DNA from: Verrucomicrobiaceae bacterium
GTDB taxonomy: Bacteria > Verrucomicrobiota > Verrucomicrobiia > Verrucomicrobiales > Verrucomicrobiaceae
Direction: 5' to 3'
Assembly: GCA_016713245.1 (NCBI GenBank)
Contig: JADJPM010000004.1
Location: 2,852,001-2,916,000 of the forward strand
Length of the DNA stretch: 64,000 bases
Shown piece by piece: positions 52,230 to 62,500 of this stretch. The first letter of the stretch is position 1; every line of letters starts with the position of its first letter. Below the pieces are notes generated by a model. The model worked only from the letters and a program-made list of their open reading frames with translations. It had not been told where the DNA came from and searched no databases. The position numbers and the translations under genes were made by a program.

Positions 52230-52922
52230 ATGAACCCACGAGACCTCCAAGACGATGACGAACCCGGCTTCCTCCGCCGGAATCTCGTCATGATCATCCT
52301 CGGACTCATTGTCCTGGGTGTTGGCGGCTATTTTGTCGTCAATTACAAGCCTTCCAAGGAGACCAAGTCGAAGAAGAAGATGGACATGGTCATGGTGATG
52401 CCGGTCATGCCACCGCCACCTCCGCCGCCCCCACCTCCACCTCCGAAAGAGGAACCTCCGCCTGAGGAAGAAAAAGAAGAAGAGATGGCCGCGGAAGAAG
52501 AACCGCCGCCCGATGCGCAGGACAAGCCGGCGGATAAACCCGCTGATGAACCCATCGGCACCGCCATCGCCGGTGGTGATGGCAGCGGCCTCGGGCTCGG
52601 TGGCGGCATCGGCGGCTCAGGCCTCGGCGGCACCGGCACAGGCCGTGGCTACTCCGAGCGTGGCCGCTGGCAGGGCAAATTTGGCCGTGGCGTGCAGGAA
52701 ATCCTCTCGCGCCATGCGGGACTGAAGTTTGCCAAGGGCAACGTGCCCTTCCGCGTCTGGCTGGATGAATCCGGCCGCATCACCCGCGTCGTGCTGAACG
52801 GCTCCACCGGCAATCCCGAGCATGACGACATGCTCAAGAACCGCGCCCTCGTGGGCCAGGTGCTCGAACCCGCCCCTCCCGGCACGCCCATGCCCGTCAT
52901 CATGCGCTTCAACGGCCGCTAA
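52230..52922 (+). CDS. TonB-like energy-transducing protein
   Basis: A 230-residue protein. A cytoplasmic start precedes one membrane helix (LVMIILGLIVLGVGGYFVV), a long periplasmic spacer with a run of twelve prolines then PPPEEEKEEE, a Gly-rich stretch (SGLGLGGGIGGSGLGG), and a C-terminal folded part (FRVWLDESGRITRVVLNGST, then MPVIMRFNGR) typical of TonB/TolA C-terminal domains. It is coupled to ExbD. No TonB-dependent receptor gene is in the operon, so its outer-membrane target may be TpsB, the porin or a distant receptor. Confidence 0.9.
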   Translation: MNPRDLQDDDEPGFLRRNLVMIILGLIVLGVGGYFVVNYKPSKETKSKKKMDMVMVMPVMPPPPPPPPPPPPKEEPPPEEEKEEEMAAEEEPPPDAQDKPADKPADEPIGTAIAGGDGSGLGLGGGIGGSGLGGTGTGRGYSERGRWQGKFGRGVQEILSRHAGLKFAKGNVPFRVWLDESGRITRVVLNGSTGNPEHDDMLKNRALVGQVLEPAPPGTPMPVIMRFNGR

Positions 52923-52945
52923 TTTCTGACTGCTCCCCTTTTCTC

Positions 52946-54946
52946 ATGCTCATCCTCCGTCGCTCCTCCCTTCTCTTTCTCCTCGCACTGCCCGTGGTGG
53001 CCCAAGTGCCTGAATTGAAGGAACCCGATCTTCCCATGCCCCTCCTCGCCGAGGTCACCCCCGCGAAAACGGCCGCCCCTCAGATGAAGGAAGGTGCCCC
53101 GGCTGCTCCGCCTCCGACTCCGGCTCCAACACCTTCTCCAGCTCCGCCTCCCGCCAGCACCGGTGCCGATCTCCCACCACCGATCTCCCTGCTGCCCGAA
53201 CCCGGTGCCATCCAATCCCGCCCGCAGGCCACCGCGACGGAAAGCGTCGTGGTCAACCTCATCAACAAGCTCGTCGAACGCGGTGCCTTGACCAAAGCCG
53301 ATGCCGCTGACCTCGTGAAGAGTGCCGAGCAAGAAGCTCAGATGGCTCAAGCCCAAGCACAGACCCTCGCCGAAACGCAGGCCGCCGTCGCCGCGCAATC
53401 CGCCCTGCCACCACTCGCCCCCGATCAGGAAGAGGTCCGCGTCACTTACATCCCGGAGGCCGTCAAAGAAGAAATCCGCAGCCAGCTTCGCAGCGAAATC
53501 ATGGCCGATTCCCGCTCGCAGAAATGGGCGGGCGTGGCCGACATTCCAGACTGGACACGCCGCACAGGTCTTTTCGGAGACATCCGCATGCGTTATGACA
53601 ACTTCATGTTCCCATCGGGCAATGATAGCCTCACCGGAGCCTTCCCGAACTTTAACGCCATTAACACCGGTGCTCCGTTTGACCTGACCAACACCGCCGG
53701 AACGCTCCCCCCCCAGATCAACGTCAATCAGGACCGAGATCGTTACCGCCTCCGTATGCGTCTCGGCTTTGATATTGACCTGGAAGATGGCTTCACCGCT
53801 GGCATCCGTATGGCCACTGGAGCCAATAACTCACCCGTCTCCACGAATCAGACGCTCGGTTCCGCCAACGCCAACAGCACCGGCGGTAACTTCTCCAAAT
53901 ACGAACTCTGGGTCGATCGTGCCTTCATTCAATACGAAGCCTCCTACCATGAGCATGGCAAGCTGCTTGTCTGGCTCGGCCGCTTTGATAATCCCTTCAT
54001 GACCTCCAGCCAGATCATGTGGGATGAAGACGTCGGCCTCGACGGTATCGCCTTCAAAGTGAACCAAGGCTGGACACCCGGATTCTCGACCTTCCTCACC
54101 GCTGGTGCCTTCCCTGTCTTCAACAGTGCTTTCAACTTTGGCGACAACAACACCTCCAAAACCGAGAGCTACAACAAATACCTCCTCGCCGCCCAGTTCG
54201 GTGTGAGTTTCAAGATTACCGATGACATCGAAGTGAAGTCCAGCCTCGCCTACTATGACTGGCAAAAGATGGAGGGCCGCTTCTCCAGCCCCTTTGTGCC
54301 AGCCAGTGCCAATGATGCTGGCAGCACAGACGAGAGCCGCCCGCTCTTCGCACAGAAAGGCAACACCTACCGCCCCATCCGCAACATCACAGCCACACCG
54401 GGTGCCGCACCTGGTGGTAACCTCGGCGGCACCATCAACCAATTCCAATACTTCGGCCTCGCCACCAAGTTCCGCCAGTTAGCCTGGACTGGACGCGTGG
54501 ACTTCAACCACTACGAACCGGTGCAGATCTCGCTCCTTGGCGAGTTCATCAAGAACATCGGTCTCGACAAAGCGGCCATGAACGATCTCGCCCGGCGTGA
54601 TGCTGTGGTGAACAACCGCGCAGGCGGAAATGGGGCTTGGGACGGCGGAGATACCGCCTGGTACATGGGCATCAACATCGGCAAGGCCATCACCGCCTTC
54701 GACAAAAAAGGAGACTGGGCTCTCGGCCTCGGCTACCGCCATGTCGAATCCGATGCCGTCATCGACGGCTTCACCGATTCCGTCTTCGGTTTCGGTGGCA
54801 CCAACATGGAGGGCTATACCCTCAACGCCGCCATGGCCCTGTCGAAGCGCACCTGGGTGCGCATGGCCTACATGAGCGCCGACCAGATCGCCGGACCACA
54901 GCTCCGCACCGATGTCTTCCTCTTCGACTTCACCGCCAAGTTTTGA
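52946..54946 (+). CDS. Putative outer-membrane porin
   Basis: A 666-residue protein with a signal peptide (LILRRSSLLFLLALPVVAQ), a Pro/Ala-rich linker, a helical periplasmic segment (SVVVNLINKLVERGALTKADA, EAQMAQAQAQTLAET) and a large beta-barrel-like C-terminal part (GLFGDIRMRYDNFM, RYRLRMRLGFDIDLEDGFTA, LLVWLGRFDNPFM) ending in F. The helical segment could bind peptidoglycan or trimerise. It fits putative-porin families of Verrucomicrobia. It lies 23 bases after the TonB-like gene and 3 bases before the next. Confidence 0.85.
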   Translation: MLILRRSSLLFLLALPVVAQVPELKEPDLPMPLLAEVTPAKTAAPQMKEGAPAAPPPTPAPTPSPAPPPASTGADLPPPISLLPEPGAIQSRPQATATESVVVNLINKLVERGALTKADAADLVKSAEQEAQMAQAQAQTLAETQAAVAAQSALPPLAPDQEEVRVTYIPEAVKEEIRSQLRSEIMADSRSQKWAGVADIPDWTRRTGLFGDIRMRYDNFMFPSGNDSLTGAFPNFNAINTGAPFDLTNTAGTLPPQINVNQDRDRYRLRMRLGFDIDLEDGFTAGIRMATGANNSPVSTNQTLGSANANSTGGNFSKYELWVDRAFIQYEASYHEHGKLLVWLGRFDNPFMTSSQIMWDEDVGLDGIAFKVNQGWTPGFSTFLTAGAFPVFNSAFNFGDNNTSKTESYNKYLLAAQFGVSFKITDDIEVKSSLAYYDWQKMEGRFSSPFVPASANDAGSTDESRPLFAQKGNTYRPIRNITATPGAAPGGNLGGTINQFQYFGLATKFRQLAWTGRVDFNHYEPVQISLLGEFIKNIGLDKAAMNDLARRDAVVNNRAGGNGAWDGGDTAWYMGINIGKAITAFDKKGDWALGLGYRHVESDAVIDGFTDSVFGFGGTNMEGYTLNAAMALSKRTWVRMAYMSADQIAGPQLRTDVFLFDFTAKF

Positions 54947-54949
54947 TCC

Positions 54950-55639
54950 ATGAAAAAGTCCCTCGCTCTCCTGTTCATTCTCACTGCCCTGCCAGCCTTT
55001 GCCGTTGAGGAAGCTGATCCAGCCATGGTCGCGCTCAAACGCATGCGTGAACAACTCCGCACCGTCATGCTCCAGCAGCAAAAGACGGAGGCTGATCGTG
55101 CAGCACTCGCTGCGGACAAAGTCACCCTGGAGGATAAAGTCTCCAGCCTTGATGCGAACCTCAAAAAGCTTGCCAAGGAGAGCAACCTCCAGAAGGAGAC
55201 GGACTCCAAGACCATCACCGACCTCCAGGACAAAGCCGCCCAGCAGGCCGCCGAGATCGTCCGCCTTCAAGAATCCCTCGCCGCGTGGAAAAAAGGCCAC
55301 GCCGAAGTCGTCAATGCCGCCAAGAAGATTGATGCCCAGCGTGCCGAGCATGCCGCTCGCGCCATCTTGGCCGAGCGCAAAGTGGCCGATGCCAATCGCA
55401 AGAACCAAGAGCTTTACACCATCGGCCATGAGATCCTCGCCAAGTATGAGGGCTTTGGCCTTGGCACTGCCATCACCGCTCGTGAACCCTTCACCAAGAG
55501 CATGCGCGTGAAGCTCGAAAACTACCTCCAGGACTTCGGCGACAAACTTCAAGATGCCAAGGTGCAACCTGACGATGCCCCGAAACCGGCTGCCACGAAG
55601 GAGCAGGCCGCCGCCGTCCAAAAACCCGCCCAGCAATGA
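54950..55639 (+). CDS. Periplasmic coiled-coil protein of unknown function
   Basis: A 229-residue protein with a signal peptide (MKKSLALLFILTALPAFA) and a long coiled coil (about 30-160: KTEADRAALAADKVTLEDKV, QQAAEIVRLQESLAAWKK). The C-terminal part contains YTIGHEILAKYEGFGLGT and a Lys/Ala/Pro-rich tail. It overlaps the PpiC-type gene by four bases. It may be a structural or chaperone-like periplasmic partner in the operon; this is inferred from context. Confidence 0.85.
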   Translation: MKKSLALLFILTALPAFAVEEADPAMVALKRMREQLRTVMLQQQKTEADRAALAADKVTLEDKVSSLDANLKKLAKESNLQKETDSKTITDLQDKAAQQAAEIVRLQESLAAWKKGHAEVVNAAKKIDAQRAEHAARAILAERKVADANRKNQELYTIGHEILAKYEGFGLGTAITAREPFTKSMRVKLENYLQDFGDKLQDAKVQPDDAPKPAATKEQAAAVQKPAQQ

Positions 55640-55750
55640 CGAATGACGAATCCAGAATGACGAAAGAAACCCGAATGCCGAGTGCCCGAGTGCTTCGCCA
55701 TTGGGGCTTCGTCATTCTTTCGTCATTCGTCCTTCCTCATTCCTCATTTT
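55636..55750. repeat. Heptamer repeat and inverted repeat overlapping the PpiC gene start
   Basis: Imperfect GAATGAC heptamers run across 55636-55668. A perfect 14-bp inverted repeat links 55655-55668 to 55715-55728, and further reverse-orientation copies (GTCATTC, CTCATTC) continue to about 55750. The block can form a long hairpin at the mRNA start of the gene. Confidence 0.82.
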
Positions 55751-56499
55751 GTGACGACGTCATCGCCCGCATCGGTGAAATCGAACTGCATGCTACCGAC
55801 ATCGAGAACCCCGGCACGCTCGATGCCGCCTCGTTGAGGAAACTAGCCGAGGCCATACTCGTGCAGCGTCTCGTGCTCAAGGAAGCGCTGGAAAAGAAAT
55901 GGGATCAGCAGCCCGAAACCCAAAAACTGATCCAGAACACTCGTGAGGCCGCCATCGCGGATAGTTACCTCAAAAATCTCTGCCAGCCGCCCGACTCATT
56001 TCCGAGCGAACCAGAGCTGAAAGCCGCTTACGAGGCCGCCAAGCCCTCACTCCAGCAGCCGAGGTCCTTTCACCTCGCGCAGATTTTCATCAGTGAAGAC
56101 CGCCTGGAGACCGTGAAGGCTCGTTTGAAGGCTGATCCTACCTCCTTTGCCCAAATCGCTCGTGAGATGAGCGAGCATCAATCCAGTGCCAAACGGGATG
56201 GAGACATCGGCTGGCTCACCGAAGCCCAGATCCAGCCCGAAATCCTCGCTCGCCTCCCGAAGCTAGCCCTCAACGTCATCTCCGAGCCGCTGAAGCTCGG
56301 TGACGGCTGGCATATTTTGAAGGTTCTCGATGTTCGCGAAGCTCACACGCCCTTCCTTGAGCAGGTGCGAGAGCTTCTCACCCAACGCCTTCGCGCTGAA
56401 AAGGCCCGCTCCAACATGCAGGCCTATATGACGGAAATGTTGCAGAAGCACCCTGTCGCTTTGGACGGGGTGGCGCTGTCAAAGCTAGCCCGCCCCTAA
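55636..56499 (+). CDS. PpiC-type peptidyl-prolyl isomerase with repeat-derived N-terminus
   Basis: A 287-residue PpiC/SurA-type protein. The helical N-domain (AEAILVQRLVLKEALEKKW) leads to a parvulin domain: SFHLAQIFISEDRL, DGDIGWLTEAQIQPEI and GDGWHILKVLDV. The first ~38 codons lie in a heptamer repeat and inverted repeat (55636-55750) yet still encode a plausible signal (MPSARVLRHWGFVILSS...) from M14 at 55675. The chaperone likely handles TpsA or porin in the periplasm. It is coupled by a four-base overlap to the coiled-coil gene and precedes TpsA by 19 bases. Confidence 0.88.
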   Translation: MTNDESRMTKETRMPSARVLRHWGFVILSSFVLPHSSFCDDVIARIGEIELHATDIENPGTLDAASLRKLAEAILVQRLVLKEALEKKWDQQPETQKLIQNTREAAIADSYLKNLCQPPDSFPSEPELKAAYEAAKPSLQQPRSFHLAQIFISEDRLETVKARLKADPTSFAQIAREMSEHQSSAKRDGDIGWLTEAQIQPEILARLPKLALNVISEPLKLGDGWHILKVLDVREAHTPFLEQVRELLTQRLRAEKARSNMQAYMTEMLQKHPVALDGVALSKLARP

Positions 56500-56518
56500 C
56501 CCTTCCCCCGCCCTTTTC

Positions 56519-59500
56519 ATGATCGCCAAACGCATCATTGCCCACTTCATGATCCTCCTGATCATCCTGCCACCGCAGGCAGTGATGGCAGACATGCTCA
56601 CTCGAAACACGCTGGGTGGTGCCGGAGGTGCTGCTGGGGTGCCAGCCGATGCCAGCGCGGCCAATGCCAACAGTGTGAATGCCGCCGCAGCCGCTACCCA
56701 GGCTCGTGCTGCCGCACAGGACATGCTCACACGCAACACCCTAGCTCTCGATGCCGTGCAGGCCATGCAGGATGCCGCCCGCGCCGCCGCCGCCACGCAG
56801 AACAACGCGGGCGCCAATCCCAATTTCCCCGGCATGACACTCCCCGACGTGCCCGATGGACTCGGAGTCGGCGGGCTTCATTTCATCAGCGCCAGCGGTG
56901 CAAACAGCCCCACGCAGTCGATGGATAACGCTCGCGCCATCGTGAACATCCAGCAGACGCAGCAGCAGGCGATGCTGGAGTGGAACACCTTCAATGTAGG
57001 CCGCCAGACGACGGTAAAATTTGATCAAAGTGCAGGCGGCTCGAACGCCGCAAGCTGGATCGCCTTCAACCGCATCACCGATCCCAGCGGCAATCCCTCG
57101 CAGATCCTGGGCAATATCGAGTCTCAGGGCCAGGTGTATGTGATCAATCAAAACGGCATCATCTTCGGCGGTGCCAGCGAGGTGAATACCGGCTCACTCA
57201 CCGCCTCAGCCTTGCCCATCAACCAGACACTCGTCACCAACGGCCTCCTCAACAATCCAACCTCTGAGTTTCTCTTCTCCTCACCCGACGTTCCTGCCAC
57301 TGCCACCGCCTACGGCAAGATCGGCAATGTCACCGTGCAGGCTGGAGCCAAAATCACTGCGCCCACCAGTTCAGCGAATGTGGGTGGTCGTGTGGCACTC
57401 ATCGGCCCAAACGTCACCAATAATGGTAGTATCTCCACACCCGATGGGCAGACGATCCTCGCCGCAGGCATGGAGGTCGGTTACGATGCGCACAGCAGCG
57501 ATGATCCAAGTCTTCGCGGCCTCGATGTGTATGTCGGAAAGGTTGGGAGCTATGGCGGCACCGCCACCAACAACGGACTCATTTCCTCAGAACGAGGCAG
57601 CGTGGTTGTCACCGGAAAGAACGTGAACCAAAACGGCTTCATCCAGAGCACCACCTCCGTGGCCCTGAACGGACGCGTGGATCTCAGCGCCAACTACAAT
57701 GCCATCGCCAACCGTAACTTCGGTATCGCTGGCCAGGGGGGTGCCTACATTTACGATCAGGACACCGCGCCCACCACGGGTGTGGTAAGCGCCGGAGCTG
57801 GCTCCGTAACCCGCGTCCTGCCGGAGTATGGGAGCACACTGAAAGTCGTTGGCACGGAGCTGGCGCTGAAATCCCAGATCAACATGCAGGGCCTCGCGAT
57901 CTACCTCGGGGCAGGATCCGTGGTGCATGCGCCAAATGCGAACGTCACGCTCAGCGCCGGTGTCTGGGATGTGCTCACCGGTGCGGGCAACACACAGATC
58001 AACTTCGTACATGCCAGTGGTCAGGTTTACCTTGATCAAAACGCCGTCATTGATGTTGGAGGCTCTACCGGCATTGCCTCCTCCATCAGCCAATACATCA
58101 TTGAGGTAGGTCTGCGTGCCGCTGAGCTGGCTGATGTGCCTTTGCATCGCAACGGCAGCCTCCGCGGCCAGACGGTGACGGTCGATCTTCGCGAGACTGG
58201 AACCCGTGCCGATGGCACCACTTGGTATGGCACACCGCTGGCGAACCTCACTGGCTATCTCGGCGTCATCGAGCGGAATGCGGGCGAGCTCACGACCAAG
58301 GGCGGCCAAGTGAACATCACGGCGGGTGAGTCCGTGGTGATGCAGCAAGGCGCCCGCATCAACACGGCAGGTGGTTATCAAGAATTCGCCGCAGGCACAG
58401 TGAATACCACACGCCTCATCGACGATGGAAACCTAGTGGACATTGCCCGTGCCGATCCCTCCGTCGTGTATGACGGCATTTACAATCCGGTCACCACGAC
58501 GGTCGATTCGCGATGGGGCGTCACCACGACGACATCGCCCTCGAATGACAACAGCCGCTTCGAAAACAGTCACCTGTTCGGATCAGCCGCTGGCAATGTC
58601 AGCATCAGCGCCGCAGCAATGGCTCTCGATGGGAGCTTCACCGCAGGCACGGTGACGGGCCCACAGCAGCTCGATGCCGCCCCGAAGGCCGGCAGCCTCA
58701 CGCTGCAATGGCAGTCCCAACTGCTTTCCCGCTCCATTCCCAGCTTTGCTGCCATCTCCCCAACACCGCCGTCCATTACCTTTCGCAGCGCGGCCTCGTC
58801 TCTCCCTGCCGCCGCGGCCTTTGCACTGGATGGCGGCGGAATTCCGCTGCCGCTGAGGGTGGAGCGGCGTGCTGCGGTGGACCTTTCTTCTGGGCTGCTT
58901 TCCTCCTCCACTTTCGGCTCCTTGTTCGTGACCAACGGTGATGGAGATATCACGCTGCCTGCCGGCATCCATCTCACGGCCCCGGTTGGAGGCACCGTCT
59001 CTCTCCATGGTTCCAATGTGAATGTGCAGGGCAGCATTAGCGCCCCGGCAGGTGTGATCGATCTCATCGCCTACAACATCTCCCCCTTTACCTCGAACAT
59101 CATCCTCTCCAACAGCCAGCCCTTGCCGCCTGCCAATACTGGACGCGGCATCATCACCATCGGCTCCGGGACCTCGCTCAGCACCGCCGGCCTCGTTTTG
59201 AATGATCGTAGGGACGCTCCCGCGCCCTTCAGTGTGCCGCACCGCATCAGCGGCGGCGGCAGCACCTACGCCGGAGGCTCCATCCGCGTCGAGGGATGGC
59301 AGGTGGATATTCTTGCGGGCAGCCTGCTCGATGTCTCAGGCGGCGTGCTGGCGAATCGCAGCATGCATCACGGCAATGCGGGCACTCTCACCCTGCTGGG
59401 TGGCCGTGACCCCTTGCTCACCTCCATCCTCAGTGGTCATCTGGCCCTGGCCGGATCGCTCCGCGGCCTTTCAGGTGCTCTCGGCGGCTCAATGAACGTG

Positions 59501-62500
59501 CTGGCCCCGGTCATCCAAGTCGGCGGAGTCCCCGCCATTCCCAAAACCCTCCTGCTTGATCCTTCCTTCTTTAGCCAGGGAGGCTTTCAATCCTTTACGA
59601 TGACGGGCCTCGGCACCGCGCCAGGTGGCGTGGATACCTCCAGCCCGGCCATCCTCATCTCCTCTGGCACCGTCATTGCGCCGGTCGTCAGCAGCTTGCA
59701 GGCAAATCTTGCCACGCAGAACGGACAGAGCCTCATCACACTCGCCACGCTGCTCCAGCCAGAGGGATATCGAAACACCGTGAATCTCGATTTCCGCGCT
59801 CCTGGCGTGCGTGACTCCTCGAGCAGTGATTTCGTCGTCCGCGGACTCGTGGATATGGCCGCAGGCTCACGCATCATCACGGATGCGCTCGGGAAGGTGA
59901 CGCTGCATGGAATGACGGTCCGGGCGGCCGGCAGCATCCAGGCTCCCGGCGGCGAGGTCCTCATCCACGGTGCATCGCATTATCCAGAAAACAGCCCCTC
60001 CGCCTTTGCCATCACCACGGTACACCTTGGCTCCACCGCCAGCATCTCGACCGCAGGCAGGACGGTGTATCGATTCGATACCTTTGGCCGCCGTAGCGGC
60101 ACCGTTCACGCGGGTGGCAGCATCACCGTGGAGGGGAATCTCATCGCCGATGCGGGCGCTTTGCTCGATGCCTCTGGCACGTCCGCCACGCTCGATCTCA
60201 CCCCCGAGGAGGCTGGCAGTCCCGTGCAGGGCCTCGGAGCCGTCACGGAATGGTTCCAGCCTGCCGAACTCGTGCCCACGCTCGTCATGAGCAATGCGGG
60301 CAGCATCTCGCTTAAAGGTGGTGAGTTTCTCATCTCCCGCGCCACCCTCCGCGGAGACGCAGGCGGATCGAATGCGCAAGGCGGCACGCTCAGCATCAGT
60401 TCCGGCCGATTCTACCTTCCAGGGGCTCTGAAAGACGACCGGGACATCACCCTCGCCGTTTCGCAGGACATGAGTGACTTTGCCACGCCAGCCTCGGGAC
60501 TCGGGCTGGCACCCGGTATTCCTGAGCTTGGCTACTTCGGTGCAAACACCTTTCAAAATGGTGGCTTCGACTCGCTGCACCTCGCCGGGAATGTCGATTT
60601 TCGCGGTGCCGTCACGCTCACCGGACGAGGAAGCCTGAGCATCGCGGAGCGTGGCGGGCTAAAAGCGAGTGCGCTCACCACTCTCAGCGCCGCGCATGTG
60701 AAACTCGGCTATTCGATCGGCCAGCCCGTGCGGGATGAGGAGCTCGTCGTGCCATTTCGCAAAGACAATCCCGGCGGCGGCGGCACCACCGACAGCCTTC
60801 TCGCTCCCACGGCGGGTGCAGGCCGCTTGGTCATCGCCGCGGATCTTGTCGAGACGGGATTCCTGACGCTCCAAAGCATCGGCAGCGCGTCCATCTCCGC
60901 CCGCCAGGAGCTGCGCGGCTCCGGTTATTTCGACATCGCCGGGAATCTCGACATCACCGCCGGCCAGATCGTGCCGGACACCGCGTCCACCTTCACGATC
61001 ACCGCTTCCAATGGCGGAGGCGTCTCCATCGCCTCCTCGGGCGTCACGCCACAGTTCCCGCTCAGTGCCGGAGGCCGGCTGAGCATCTACGCTCAAGACA
61101 TCACCCAGGCCGGAGTCTTGCGGGCACCCTTCGGCAGCATCCGCCTCGGCTGGGATGGCAACGGGACAGCGCCCCGCAGCATCAACAGCGGCATGAACGT
61201 GCCCGTCACGCAGCAGATCACCTTTACCGCTGGTTCCAACACCTCCGTCTCCGCCATTGATCCGCAAACCGGTTCGGGTGTTGTCATTCCTTACGGCGTC
61301 ATCAAAGATGGTACCAACTGGATCGATCCAACCGGCCTCGACATCACCGCCACTGGGGCCCCGGAGAAGCTGCTGCGCATCTCCGCGCAAAACGTCACCA
61401 CCGAAGCAGGTTCCACGCTCGACATCCGCGGCGGCGGCGAGCTCTATGCCTTCCGCTGGGTGACGGGCAATGGAGGCACGAAGGACATACTCGATTCCGA
61501 CGAGGTCTTTGCGATTTTGCCCGGTTACGGATCCTCCTTCTCGCCTCTGGCTCCATTTGCCACCTCCGGGCTCAACGTCGCCAACCTCGGCGGTGACACC
61601 GGCTACACCAACGGCTTGCTTCAGGTGGGCGACAAAGTCTATCTGCGTGGTAACTCGCTTCTCGCGGCGGGGTCTTACACACTGCTCCCAGCACGTTACG
61701 CCCTGCTGCCAGGTGCCATGCTCATCACGCCAGAGTCTAGCCTTCCAGTCGAGTCCATCCTAAAACCAGGTGGCGCGGCACTCACCAGCGGCTTCCGCTT
61801 CAACAGCCTCAACCCAGCCGCCTCGGCGCAGATTTATCAGTCGTTCGAAATCGCCCCACAGAGTGTCGTGAAGGTCCGATCCGAGTATCTCGACGCCTAT
61901 GCACAGAGCTTCCTGAGTGCTGCACAGCAGCGTTTGAGCCTCCCTATCGCCCGCGGGCCACTCGATGCCGGTTATGCGCTCTTCGGAGCGCAGCAGTCGA
62001 TGCAGCTTGGCGGCCTAGTGACTGCGTCAGGCTCGGGAACTGGCCGTGGAGGCCGCGTCGATGTCAGCAGCCCGCTCGACATCATCATCGGAGCACCTGG
62101 GGCAGCCCCGCAGCCTGGAAAGCTCTTGCTCAATGCGGAGCTGCTCAGTGCCTGGAATGCGGAAAGCCTCCTCATCGGTGGCGAGCGTGACAGCACTGGG
62201 AACATCACCGTGCGCACTGCCAATCTCACCCTCGACAATGCCGGCTCACCACTCCTCGGCACGGATGTGCTCCTAGCCGCCACGCAAAATATGACCCTCG
62301 CGACGGGATCTTCCCTTCAGCAAAGAGGCATTCAAAACGCGGCTGATGCTTTCGTCGTCAGTGGCAATGGTGCGATGGTCCGCGTGAGCGGCATCGCCGG
62401 GGCGAAAACCTCCCGCAGCGGCGTTACCACCTCCACGCTGCCTTCGCTCACGATTGGTGCCAATACGGCGATCACCGGCCGCACCGTCACACTCGACTCG

